DNA of 64,000 nt from Stentor coeruleus (Eukaryota > Ciliophora > Heterotrichea > Heterotrichida > Stentoridae), in the NCBI GenBank assembly GCA_001970955.1, contig MPUH01000082.1:1-64000 (forward strand). Reading direction: 5' to 3'. Both the position numbers and the translations under genes were made by a program. Below, in pieces: positions 10,492-19,444 of this stretch. Below the pieces are notes generated by a model that had not been told where the DNA came from, did no database searches, and was given only the letters and a program-made list of their open reading frames with translations. Every line of letters starts with the position of its first letter. Within the stretch, counting starts at the first letter, position 1.

Positions 10492-10896
10492 ATGGCTCAC
10501 GCTAGATTTGTGGAAATAGGTCGTGTTGCATATGTGAACTTTGGCCCTGAGAAAGGAAAGCTATGTGTGATTGTAGATGTTGTCGACAACAAAAGAGCTT
10601 TAGTTGATGGTCCTTCTACAGGAGTTGCAAGACAACAGATGCCCTTTTCAAGAATTTCCCTTACAGAGATTGTCCTTCCAGTCAAAAGGAATCAAAAGTC
10701 ATCAAACGTGGCAAAGATCTTTGACTCACATGAAGTTGTGAAGAAATGGAACGCCTCTACTGCAGGGAAACATATTGAGCATAGTCTAAGAAGAGCCAAT
10801 CTTACAGACTTTGAAAGATTTAAGCTTATGGTAGCACAAAAAAAGAAAAGCTTAGCTCTTAAAAAAGAACTGAAAAAAGTTGCAGTCAAGCATTAA
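10492..10896 (+). CDS. RPL14: Ribosomal protein eL14 (large subunit)
   Basis: A 134-residue protein. The N-terminal SH3-like KOW barrel (FVEIGRVAYVNFGPEKGKLCVIVDVVDNKRALVDG) and the following helical part with DFERFKLM are typical of eL14 of the 60S subunit. The C-terminus is short and basic (KKSLALKKELKKVAVKH) and lacks the long Ala/Lys tail of animal eL14, as in protists. Codon use is richer in G and C than in neighbours, as expected for high expression. No intron. The stop codon TAA is followed after a single base by the stop codon of UFL1 on the other strand. Confidence 0.95.
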   Translation: MAHARFVEIGRVAYVNFGPEKGKLCVIVDVVDNKRALVDGPSTGVARQQMPFSRISLTEIVLPVKRNQKSSNVAKIFDSHEVVKKWNASTAGKHIEHSLRRANLTDFERFKLMVAQKKKSLALKKELKKVAVKH

Positions 10897-10897
10897 A

Positions 10898-12823
10898 CTA
10901 ACTAGATAAAGTTAAGTATGAGGAAAGTTCTTCAACCATCTCATCTAAAATATTTTTTCCAGCATCACTACTTAAAGCTCTAAGAAATGTTGTTGTTATA
11001 TCTTGGCCGTATTGAGTCGAATATAGATCTGAAAGTAGTGTTAGGGCCCATTTCTCACCAGGAAGGTCGATAAGTAAGTTTGATTCTAAAAGTTTATACT
11101 TTGCCCCTAGCAATGCTATGTTTACATAGTTTTTTATAGAGACTTCTTTTTTCAGTCTAATCTTTACTTCAGTTCTTAGCTTGTGCAAGATGTTTCTTTC
11201 AGTTTTCTTGTCAACAGCTTTAACTGTGACTATTGGTATATTTTTAATATTTGCTAGTAGTTCACTTATAAACCCATCTAAATCTTTAGCCGTAACTTTT
11301 TCCCCAAGTTTTTCAAATATGATTTTCAAGTAGTCAGGGAGTTTAATAACTAGCTTTGCCCTATCATTTGTTTTAACTGCAGGTATTTGGAAACCATGAT
11401 GAATAAGTTCTATTCTGAGGAGTTCGTTAAGAAGGTTATTAGCCAAGGTTTTACTAAGATGCACTTGCAAAGGTTTGATGTTTGGGAAAGATTTTTGGAT
11501 GATTTGAATGCTTTTATTGCATAAAAATAGGTAATTAAAATCTTGAGCAAAAGTATCCTGTGCAACTTCAGAAGGCTTTGATCGATTTTCCCTGTTTTCA
11601 GCTATTTTGTGACTGACTCTTGAATAAACAGCATCAGAAAACCCTTCTAAAAATTCTAAAGGAGCATTTAAGAATTTTTTCTTTTTCAATTCTCCTATAA
11701 TAGTGTCGACGCTCAAACTTGGACCCTTTTTCCCTTTAATTTCTTTTGTTTCTTCAGATAAAGCAGCAATCAATTGTCCAAGCAGACCTACTGCTGACTC
11801 AAGAGCTTTTTCTGTATATAAATAATGTGAATTAGCATATATCCCTTCACTAAGAAGTCCTTCAATATCTTCTTCAGTAAAGCAACTAGGCATATCTAAA
11901 TCAAAAAAATCCGCATAACTTTTCCCTTTCATGTTTTCAACAATTTTCCCCTTTGTCTCTAATATAAGTTCAGTACTCACATAAGCATCTGCAAAAAACT
12001 CTCCTGCATCAAGTTTTTCACAAATAGTTTTCCAGTCTCCACTACCAAGATGTTGTATTCTTTTTTTTATATAGTCATGTTCTATGAATCTATTGACAAA
12101 AAAATAAGATTTAACTTCATCCCATACAGTTGCCTGATGGATTGTTGGGGTAAATATAAGGCCATCTAAGGTTCCTTTGACTTGTCCTGAAGATATCAAA
12201 GTCTGGACTTGAGAAAAAAGTAGACTTTGATCGAAATGCTTAAGATCTAAAGGCTTTGTTGCTGCACGTAAACTTCCACGAAGCTTACCTAGATGTCTTT
12301 GAAGATATGAATCTGTAACAAGGACGTTGTTAGTAGAGAATTGAGCTTGGATAGTATTTTGAAGCCTTTTTTCAATCTCACTCTTAAGGAAAGTCATTGG
12401 TAAAGAGTATTTCATAGTTAGTTCTGATAAAGATATTTGACCTGCTTCTTGCAATGAAAGGTTGATTTCTTGACACATGTTGTCGATATATTCTGATGAG
12501 AGCAGATGACCATTTATTAGAAAAAGGTCTTTTCCTATAGCTGTTGGGGCATGGGCTTCAATTTGATCAATGCTTGCATTCAAAATATTTGGCAAATCTA
12601 ACAAACCCACTCTTCCTTCAGCTTTTACTTCTTTAGTTATATCTTGTACAAGTCTTTCTGGGGTAAGATATTCTTTACCTGATAAAGTGAAAATTAGGGT
12701 TAAATTGTATTTCTCTACAAGCTTTTGTACTATGTCTACTACATTACGCTCTGATAAGCGATTCCCTACAGGTTTTTGTTGCAAAGACATGAGCTTTGAT
12801 CTTAAGAGCTTTAAATCAGACAT
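10898..12823 (-). CDS. UFL1: UFL1, E3 UFM1-protein ligase 1
   Basis: A 641-residue protein, shorter than human UFL1 (about 794). The N-terminus starts with two winged-helix-like units (residues 1-150: RNVVDIVQKLVEKYNLTLIFTLSGKEYLTPERL and DLPNILNASIDQIE), as in UFL1 proteins, followed by the all-helical C-terminal part. UFL1 is a scaffold-type E3 that, with UFBP1/DDRGK1 and CDK5RAP3, moves UFM1 from UFC1 to targets such as ribosomal protein uL24 at the ER. It has no RING or HECT cysteine, and none is seen here. Ends in TAG. It is convergent with RPL14 with one base between the stops. Confidence 0.88.
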   Translation of the reverse strand: MSDLKLLRSKLMSLQQKPVGNRLSERNVVDIVQKLVEKYNLTLIFTLSGKEYLTPERLVQDITKEVKAEGRVGLLDLPNILNASIDQIEAHAPTAIGKDLFLINGHLLSSEYIDNMCQEINLSLQEAGQISLSELTMKYSLPMTFLKSEIEKRLQNTIQAQFSTNNVLVTDSYLQRHLGKLRGSLRAATKPLDLKHFDQSLLFSQVQTLISSGQVKGTLDGLIFTPTIHQATVWDEVKSYFFVNRFIEHDYIKKRIQHLGSGDWKTICEKLDAGEFFADAYVSTELILETKGKIVENMKGKSYADFFDLDMPSCFTEEDIEGLLSEGIYANSHYLYTEKALESAVGLLGQLIAALSEETKEIKGKKGPSLSVDTIIGELKKKKFLNAPLEFLEGFSDAVYSRVSHKIAENRENRSKPSEVAQDTFAQDFNYLFLCNKSIQIIQKSFPNIKPLQVHLSKTLANNLLNELLRIELIHHGFQIPAVKTNDRAKLVIKLPDYLKIIFEKLGEKVTAKDLDGFISELLANIKNIPIVTVKAVDKKTERNILHKLRTEVKIRLKKEVSIKNYVNIALLGAKYKLLESNLLIDLPGEKWALTLLSDLYSTQYGQDITTTFLRALSSDAGKNILDEMVEELSSYLTLSS

Positions 12824-12981
12824 TGTTATGCTAATAAAATGGCCTAGAACTTAATCGTAATCCTGGATGCTATCAAATTATACTAGGAAGTTTAGCAACC
12901 TTTTTTTATTGATGCAAATACACATATATTAGCACTTCCTTTGGTCATAAATACTCTTGAGGCTTTAAGTTTTGTATTAAA

Positions 12982-13383
12982 ATGCAGCATTCTGAAAACA
13001 TTATGCAAATTTACATTGCTTCAGGTAATGCTTTAGTTCCTGAATTATTTGAAAAATTTAAGTTATTCAAGGTACTATATGGAAAGATACAGTTAAGCAT
13101 TATGGTTTATAAAATCAGCTAAGATTAAGACTAGAATTTTTGTAATACAAAGTTTATTGTCCCAGGTAGACAAGATATAGCACTTAATTTTATGATAGCA
13201 GCTCAGCAATTAAAACTGAGATTTATGGTTTAGCTTTTGCTGAATGTTAAGTCTTACCAGGGACTTCAGCTTTTTCTGGTGGTTTTTTATGAGACAAAAT
13301 ATTATAGGGATTTTAGAGATATAGATGAAGATTATGATCCTGCAACTAGAGGAGACAAGCTTCTTTGGGCCAAACAATTCTAA
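12982..13383 (+). pseudogene. Degenerate reading frame, 134 codons with four internal stops
   Basis: A frame from ATG 12982 to TAA 13381 stays in register for 134 codons but contains TAA, TAA, TAG and TAG (two TAA and one TAG lie close together near codons 47-51). The last part, SYQGLQLFLVVFYETKYYR followed by DFRDIDEDYDPATRGDKLLWAKQF, has the Asp/Glu/Arg/Pro/Gly content of real protein and is not what AT-rich spacer gives. None of the four breaks is removed by a 15-nt GT...AG intron that I can find. I do not recognise the family. It is best read as a host pseudogene; a gene with recoded stops is the other option. Confidence 0.45.
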
Positions 13384-13778
13384 TAGATTAATATTTTCAA
13401 ATCTTAACTTTTGGTCTAGGCTGTTACATGTAGATAGGTTGATATATTAGATACTAAATTTATCTAATTATAATTATTATTAGCTCTTTGAGAACTACAA
13501 TAAAACATAAATAATAGAATGCATTCAAATAATGAATAGATTTCTTTCTACACCAATGACATGGGAAAATACTAATTTTTCTCCAAACTTAAAATAAAAA
13601 GGTTAAGACAGCTATTACTTAAAAGCCATAACTAACTAAACCAATATGATATTTGAAATAAAATGTGAGTAATAAGATTCAATATAAAATATTAAAAATC
13701 CCTTTACATAGATAACTGCCATATTTTCTAGAAAATTCTAAAGTTCATAAAAGACAAAAATTTAAAAAATATTTATAA
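13384..13778. other. AT-rich spacer
   Basis: No coding frame or RNA gene seen. The 60 bases before the RING gene are almost pure A/T. Confidence 0.45.
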
Positions 13779-14210
13779 ATGGAAAGATACTTGAAACAAA
13801 TTTGGTGCCATGCATGCAAACATGAAGTTTTTCAGTCTCCTCGATTAATAACATGTGGAATGTGTGATTCTGAGCTTATAGAAGAAATAGAAAACAATTC
13901 TCCTCATCCTCAAGCATTTCAACCTGAAGGATTAAATCAAACTAACCTTGGAAATTCATTCCATAATCTATTCGCAACTCAATTTATACATTTTATCATC
14001 AACATACCTTCTCAGGAGAGTCTTGGAGCAACAGAAGAGCAAATAAATTCTTTAGAATCTATAGAAAATTCAAATAAAGAATGCACAATATGTCAAGATC
14101 TTGTAAATAAAGGTAAAAGAATGCCTTGTGGGCACGAGTTTCATGATGAATGTATCCTCAAGTGGCTCAAAATGAAAAATTCATGTCCTACTTGTAGGAC
14201 TAATGCTTAA
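13779..14210 (+). CDS. RING-H2 E3 ubiquitin ligase (RNF115/RNF126-like)
   Basis: A 143-residue protein with an N-terminal CxxC...CxxC zinc ribbon (WCHACKHEV, residues 9-17, and [12 protein letters not shown], about 32-43) of the kind seen in the BCA2/RNF126 group. A low-complexity linker follows, then a C-terminal RING-H2 domain ([30 protein letters not shown]...CPTC, about residues 102-140). The C-x2-C, C-x-H-x2-H and C-x2-C ligands are all present. It should act with an E2 as a small soluble ligase; the ribbon binds ubiquitin in animal relatives. No membrane segment. Ends in TAA. Confidence 0.85.
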   Translation: MERYLKQIWCHACKHEVFQSPRLITCGMCDSELIEEIENNSPHPQAFQPEGLNQTNLGNSFHNLFATQFIHFIINIPSQESLGATEEQINSLESIENSNKECTICQDLVNKGKRMPCGHEFHDECILKWLKMKNSCPTCRTNA

Positions 14211-15092
14211 ATAACTAATAATACTATATTATTTCAAAATGATTGCATTTAAATACATATTTTTACAAATTTAATCACTGAAAATCATCTAGCCTGAATG
14301 CAATATTTAAAATTACTTCATTTTAAAATTCAAGCTGATAGCTTAAAGTCTTTGATAATATTAATAACATTAAGTATTATTACACTTAGCTTAGTAAATT
14401 TAGTCCTAGAGAATTTAGCTCCAAGAAAAATTGCATATAATATATCTATAAACGCTTTAAATTATTTGTATTAATATTAAATATATTATTTATTATGCTT
14501 TATCGATTTGATATATTCAATATTTTACTTCAACTTAACTGAACATAATAATATTATTATAAATCACTAAGCTATGAAATTATTTTAAGAATCGTTATAT
14601 GCTTATTGGTACTGAGCAAATATATGTGGAATGTATATTTTTCAGAATTGATTTAAGAAAAACTTCTAATAGCGTTTCAGATTTCGAGTTAATTTTTAAA
14701 ATGATTAAAAATTAGTTCTTGGAATTATTGACGATACACTTAGATAGAGTTATTATCAAATCATGTGATTAGAGATTTGAAGGGTTAATAAAAAATAATT
14801 TTGAGAACTGTAAATTTGATTTTTATGTTTGAGGTAAATAATTCTATAATGGAAATTAACAGATTGCACGCTTGAACATGCTGCAAACTACTAATCACAT
14901 TATTTTATGCTTCGGGTAAAGAATAGGCTGAAGATTTTATTGTAAGGTTTGATTAAGTTTTAAGTTAATCTTATCGCAATGCAATTTATATTATTATTAT
15001 TCACCAGAGCAATTTATAAACTTATAATTATCTAATCCTAAATATCAACTAAAACTATTTTACACATATAAATATAATCTCACAATACTCAT
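14211..15092. other. Long spacer, with a weak coding-like frame at 14599-14990
   Basis: Mostly AT-rich. From ATG 14599 one frame is open for 38 codons (FFRIDLRKTSNSVSDFELIF in part), then carries TAG, TAG, TGA and more stops while still giving protein-like stretches. It could be a worn gene fragment. No homology recognised and no mini-intron fits. Confidence 0.3.
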
Positions 15093-16136
15093 ATGCAAAG
15101 TGATCAGAATTCATCCCAAATATTTTCACTCAGCCAAAAAATCTCATCATCTCCAACCTCTCAGCCCTCTAAACTAATGAAACAACGCACACTATGGGCA
15201 ATACTTTCCACCCTATCTAGATCATGTAACTTGAAAAAATCAGACAACACAACACAGTCAGGAATCATCCACACTTTATGCAAAAAAGGGGCTATTCTTC
15301 TTTCAAAATCTAAAACAAATGTTGCCAAGACCACAATTCCCTTTGAAACAATAATATCCTTAGAATGCCCTAATGTCCACAATACAATAAAACATAAATT
15401 TCAAACAGATCAAGAAATATCTAAAAACTTGCGAGTCCAAAAGCGTAGATTACAGCATTGGGAAGGAGAAGAGTCTACATCTTTAACTTTTGATATAAAA
15501 GATTATAAAGGATGGAATCAATTTGAAACAAACGCAACCAAGTTTGGGGTTGTGAGTACTTATGATGAAAATCTTTATACAACACCTGTTCCACATATAA
15601 GTGAATTGACAGAAGAACAGGTTATAAGAGCGAAAAATGTTGAAAAAGAACTAAATTCTTTTGTTTTAGAGAAAGATGAGGAAAATGAAGATGAAGAAGC
15701 ACTTTTTGGTGCAGTCTTAGGAAGTGGAAGATATGCTGGAGTTAAGCCGACTTTAAAGAATTCACAAAAGAAGGGAGGTGATAAGGAAAAATCGAAAAAA
15801 CATAGGGAAGTAAATAAAAATAGTGGAAAATACGAGGTAAAAGAGCAAGTCACTGAAAAAATTGATATGAATACTGTGAATAAAAATGCTGAAATGAGTG
15901 AAAGTATACAAAAAAAAATAGGCAGTTTTGATTTTAACTGTGATGTAGAAAACAAGGGTAGTATCAAGTTTGCAAATAATTTTTCTAAAGAAAGAACTTC
16001 AAAGATTTCGTTTTTTTCTAGAGAATCTAGTGAAACCAAAGTGCGAAAAGCTGTAGTAGTTGAGGCAAAGCAAAATTACAAAAGTGTGACAGATTTATAT
16101 ATTACAACTTGGGCCAAATGCATAAAACATAATTAG
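15093..16136 (+). CDS. Ataxin-2 / Pbp1-like protein (Lsm-like plus LsmAD)
   Basis: A 347-residue protein. An Lsm-like strand region lies at about residues 58-105 (IIHTLCKKGAILLS). A clear LsmAD domain lies at about 141-190: WNQFETNATKFGVVSTYDEN followed by LYTTPVP and the acidic helix ELTEEQVIRAKNVEKEL. The rest is a low-complexity Lys/Ser/Glu tail. Ataxin-2 proteins bind RNA and poly(A)-binding protein and work in stress granules and mRNA stability. I do not see a clear PAM2 motif, so PABP binding is uncertain. Length is far below the animal protein but in the range of protist homologues. Ends in TAG. Confidence 0.82.
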   Translation: MQSDQNSSQIFSLSQKISSSPTSQPSKLMKQRTLWAILSTLSRSCNLKKSDNTTQSGIIHTLCKKGAILLSKSKTNVAKTTIPFETIISLECPNVHNTIKHKFQTDQEISKNLRVQKRRLQHWEGEESTSLTFDIKDYKGWNQFETNATKFGVVSTYDENLYTTPVPHISELTEEQVIRAKNVEKELNSFVLEKDEENEDEEALFGAVLGSGRYAGVKPTLKNSQKKGGDKEKSKKHREVNKNSGKYEVKEQVTEKIDMNTVNKNAEMSESIQKKIGSFDFNCDVENKGSIKFANNFSKERTSKISFFSRESSETKVRKAVVVEAKQNYKSVTDLYITTWAKCIKHN

Positions 16137-16481
16137 TTAATAACATTAAAAGGATTAGATAAGAGGAAAATAGGTTATCGGATTTAGTTTTTATATAAAA
16201 TGAATAAACCTAGACTTTCCTGCTTTTTAATTTACATAATCTTAAGTAAAAAATTTTGAACTATAGGGTTTATCATTTAGATTTATTTAGTTTTTTCTTT
16301 AAAGTTAAAGATAATACATTATATAATAGTTATATATTATAAAATACTTAGCCCCACATCATAATAAAACTCAAATAATTCAGCTAATTGCAGGATTTTG
16401 AAGAGAATTAATATCCATTTATGAGTTACTTTAATTAAATATGAATGATATTATCCTGTATGCCTGCCCATGTGATTTTTC
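16137..16481. other. AT-rich spacer
   Basis: About 345 bases of AT-rich sequence with no feature seen. Confidence 0.4.
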
Positions 16482-16819
16482 TTACTTGCTTCTTGAAACA
16501 AATTTTTTAAATTCTTCATGGACTAAGATTAGTCTCAAGAAGTCTCTAAAATTGATCAAAATTCTAAGGATATCTTCAAAAATCTTGGAATTTTCAATTA
16601 TCAACTCTTGACTGTACTTGTTTCTAATTATCCCTTCTATATCACTATATTTTTTTAGCACTAATTTCTAAATACTTCCTTTTAGCCTCATCATTCTATT
16701 TTTTTTAACTTTTAGCATCAAACTTTCTTCTTGCTTCTGAAATTTCACACTTCCAATAAGCAAATAATTATTGAATAATCTTCAATTTTATCATAATTAT
16801 CTACTAACAGTTTTATCAT
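16482..16819 (-). CDS. Small helical protein split by mini-introns (not an open frame)
   Basis: Three pieces join into 102 residues: exon 1 16819-16751, exon 2 16736-16676 and exon 3 16660-16482 (TAA). The second intron, 16675-16661, is GTATTTAGAAATTAG, a perfect 15-nt intron whose removal links two open frames. The first gap, 16750-16737, reads GTGTGAAATTTCAG and is only 14 nt; it has GT...AG ends and fits the frame, but the length is abnormal. The product is a charged helical protein; exon 3 gives 58 stop-free codons (YSDIEGIIRNKYSQELIIEN and on). No family recognised. The 3' exon and the 15-nt intron are well supported; the 5' part is less certain. Confidence 0.5.
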
Positions 16820-16950
16820 TTCTCACAAATATTTCCAAAGACTCATATATACTCCTATACAAACCCCAAAATATTTCCTTTCTTTAAAAATCTTAACTCC
16901 AAGAAAACTTTAATTAATTCCATCCTGTTAAAACTATAAAATTATACAAC

Positions 16951-17592
16951 ATGTCTTACCAGCCAGCATCACCTGAAGATAGTGACTCTTTCCAAACCCC
17001 AAAATTTTCATCAATAAAAGCTCATACTTTCACTGACGATAGAATTATCGAAGATTTAACAAACGAGAACTTAGAATTAAAAAGCAGAATCATGGAACTA
17101 AATAGCATTTTAAGTATCACTGAAGTTAATCACAAAATTGAATTAAACAAACTAAAAATGCAATATGATCTCAGTAAAGATAAAATCTATCGAAGATATG
17201 ATGAAGCTCAGTTCGAGGAAAAAATTTTCCCTTTGACTCAAAAATGTTCTAACTCAATGTCTCTAATTTTCGATATGCTAAAAGAGACTTTTCATGCTAA
17301 TAAAGAAATAGAAAGGGAATTGTATATTTATGAAAATCCTAGAGAAGAAGATGAATTTGCTACTAATATGAGTTTGGTTCAAGAGGAAGGGAAAGTTTTA
17401 GAATTAGGTTTAACTCAGAAACAAGTGATTGATGACCCTTTGGTAAAATATGGATATCCTGATGAAGTTTCTAATTCAAAAGATGAACTTCAAGAAATTA
17501 TTAAGAAAAAAGATCGAGAAATAGTGAAACATAAAAAATTTATAAAGACTCTCAAAGCTACATTAGAGGAAATATTAAAGTCTAAAGCATAA
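16951..17592 (+). CDS. Coiled-coil protein of unknown function
   Basis: A 213-residue protein. The N-terminus is Ser/Pro-rich (MSYQPASPEDSDSFQTPKF). Coiled-coil segments lie at about 30-80 (IIEDLTNENLELKSRIMELN) and 170-213 (DELQEIIKKKDREIVKHKKF). The middle is acidic. Nothing points to a known family; similar short coiled-coil proteins are common among ciliate cytoskeletal components. Ends in TAA. It is convergent with the SRPK gene, about 100 bases apart. Confidence 0.75.
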   Translation: MSYQPASPEDSDSFQTPKFSSIKAHTFTDDRIIEDLTNENLELKSRIMELNSILSITEVNHKIELNKLKMQYDLSKDKIYRRYDEAQFEEKIFPLTQKCSNSMSLIFDMLKETFHANKEIERELYIYENPREEDEFATNMSLVQEEGKVLELGLTQKQVIDDPLVKYGYPDEVSNSKDELQEIIKKKDREIVKHKKFIKTLKATLEEILKSKA

Positions 17593-17690
17593 CTAAATGT
17601 TGATAAAAGAATTAATGAAATCCCATTCGTTAAAACAATAAAAATATTTTCCGTAGCTATGTAAATTTAAAAGTCAATACAAATATTGAA

Positions 17691-19397
17691 TTAATCAAGT
17701 TTAAATTGAAAGTGATAATCTCCTTCATCAATTACCAGAACTTCATTCTTCTTTTCATCTTCAAACCAGCTTCCAGAGCTACTATTATCTTCAATATCGC
17801 ATTCATCTGCTGAATATTCTTGAGGAACTTCAGGACTGCTCGCATATCCTTCTCTTTCATATCTTTCTATAGTTTCTACTCTTTTAACTTCCGACTCATT
17901 GATGTAATTTTGATACACTTCATCACTCATTTTGAAATCAGAAGCCGAAGGTAAAAGCCAAGGATTTTTTAAACACAATTCTGCTGTTATTCTTTTTTCA
18001 GGCCTAAATTCAAGCATTGGCAATAAGAAATCACTAAGCATTTCAGCTTCACTAGGTTTAAATCTATATTTCTCAATAAGTACATCTTTTAATAACCAAA
18101 TTTTGAGTTGTTTAATGCTTTTCAACTCACCGTTTTTATTGAGAAGCTTTTTAGCATATTGTCCACTTAAAGCCCAATCACAAGGCATTATTCCAAGAGT
18201 TTCTATCATCTGAGCCAAATGGTCCTCATCTTTATCAAATGTTTCATTGGACCTAGGGTCAAATAAAAAATCCCCAGTTAGAAGTTCAAAAAGCATACAA
18301 GCAAAACTCCAGATATCAGCGGTATGATTGTAACTAATTCCTAGTATAACTTCTGGAGAACGATACTGACGAGTTTGAATTTCAACTGAATAATGGTGGT
18401 CAACCCAACAAGCATTTCCCAAATCAGCGATTTTCACTTGTAAGTTTGGGTCGATTTCTGAAGAATTCAGCGATTCTTCAGTATTGAACTCAGAAACCCT
18501 CTCATTTTTTTGACCATTTTTCTTGTTTTTTCGTTTTTTCTTCTTGTTTTGTGCTGGAAACTGAGCTTCATCCTCTGGACATTCTGTCAAAACCTGTTTC
18601 TGCATCTTTTTTTGTTCCTGTTTTCGTTTTCTATAACGTTTTTTCTTGTCAATTTTCTTTTGTTTTTCCGGGTCAATCTCTTTAACAATGACCACTTTAG
18701 ACTCTTTAACAACCACTGCTAAAGGCTCCTTAGTTTCAATTTTCCCCTTTGTAAACAGTTCTTTTACCTGTGCTCGAGTAAGTTGAACAATAACATTTTC
18801 CGGTTTCAAGTCTGTGTGAATAATTCCACAAATCCTATGCAAATAATCCAAGCCAATAAGTATCTGCTTGCTAATGTTTTTACACAAATTTATTGGAATA
18901 CCATGGTATTGGTAAAACTTTATGATTTCAAGCAAATTTACACCTAAAACTTCGAAAACCAAACAAATATGTGTCCCGTTAACCCCAGAGTGGCTAAAAG
19001 TATTAAGTAATTGTACAACATAACAATGGTTGAAACTTACCCCATGCTTTTCTATCTTAGCTAAATCTTCTTTGTGATACTGTTTTACAGCTTCCGCCCA
19101 TAGCGGTTCTTTATGGTTCTGGGATATTTTTAGAAGAAGGTCTATTTCGTCTAAGGCGGCTTCAGTATAATTTGGAGCTGATTTCTGCACTTTCATTGCA
19201 ACATAGGTTCCGTGGGTTGTGTCTTTGCAAAGCCATACTGTTGAAAAATGGCCCCATCCTAATTTTTGAACGACTAGATAACGATTAAGGAACAGGTCTC
19301 CAATTTCCACAGGGTGATAGCCACCTGGGTGGTAATCTTTTGCGCTTTCTTTTGTATCATCATATATAACTGAGCTCTCTGAATCGTTTGATGACAT
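17691..19397 (-). CDS. SR-protein kinase (SRPK family)
   Basis: A 568-residue kinase with the split-domain layout of SRPKs. The N-terminal DYHPGGYHPVEIGDLFLNRY is the family hallmark. Lobe 1 has GWGHFSTVWL and VAMK (K69), and the loop HTDLKPENVI replaces HRD-K. A Lys/Arg-rich spacer (about 230-305) interrupts the domain, then DLGNACW (the SRPK form of DFG), RQYRSPEVILG, and a C-lobe that ends near 490. An acidic tail follows. SRPKs phosphorylate Arg-Ser domains of splicing factors; the spacer controls their cytoplasmic retention in other species. Ends in TAA. Confidence 0.93.
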   Translation of the reverse strand: MSSNDSESSVIYDDTKESAKDYHPGGYHPVEIGDLFLNRYLVVQKLGWGHFSTVWLCKDTTHGTYVAMKVQKSAPNYTEAALDEIDLLLKISQNHKEPLWAEAVKQYHKEDLAKIEKHGVSFNHCYVVQLLNTFSHSGVNGTHICLVFEVLGVNLLEIIKFYQYHGIPINLCKNISKQILIGLDYLHRICGIIHTDLKPENVIVQLTRAQVKELFTKGKIETKEPLAVVVKESKVVIVKEIDPEKQKKIDKKKRYRKRKQEQKKMQKQVLTECPEDEAQFPAQNKKKKRKNKKNGQKNERVSEFNTEESLNSSEIDPNLQVKIADLGNACWVDHHYSVEIQTRQYRSPEVILGISYNHTADIWSFACMLFELLTGDFLFDPRSNETFDKDEDHLAQMIETLGIMPCDWALSGQYAKKLLNKNGELKSIKQLKIWLLKDVLIEKYRFKPSEAEMLSDFLLPMLEFRPEKRITAELCLKNPWLLPSASDFKMSDEVYQNYINESEVKRVETIERYEREGYASSPEVPQEYSADECDIEDNSSSGSWFEDEKKNEVLVIDEGDYHFQFKLD

Positions 19398-19444
19398 ATT
19401 TCAAATTATTATTCTATATTCAAATACATTAGAACTTGCCTATA

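Noticed and set aside
18510-18722. Plus-strand 70-codon frame inside the SRPK gene
   Set aside because: It is the antisense of the Lys-rich spacer of the kinase (Phe/Leu-rich shadow).
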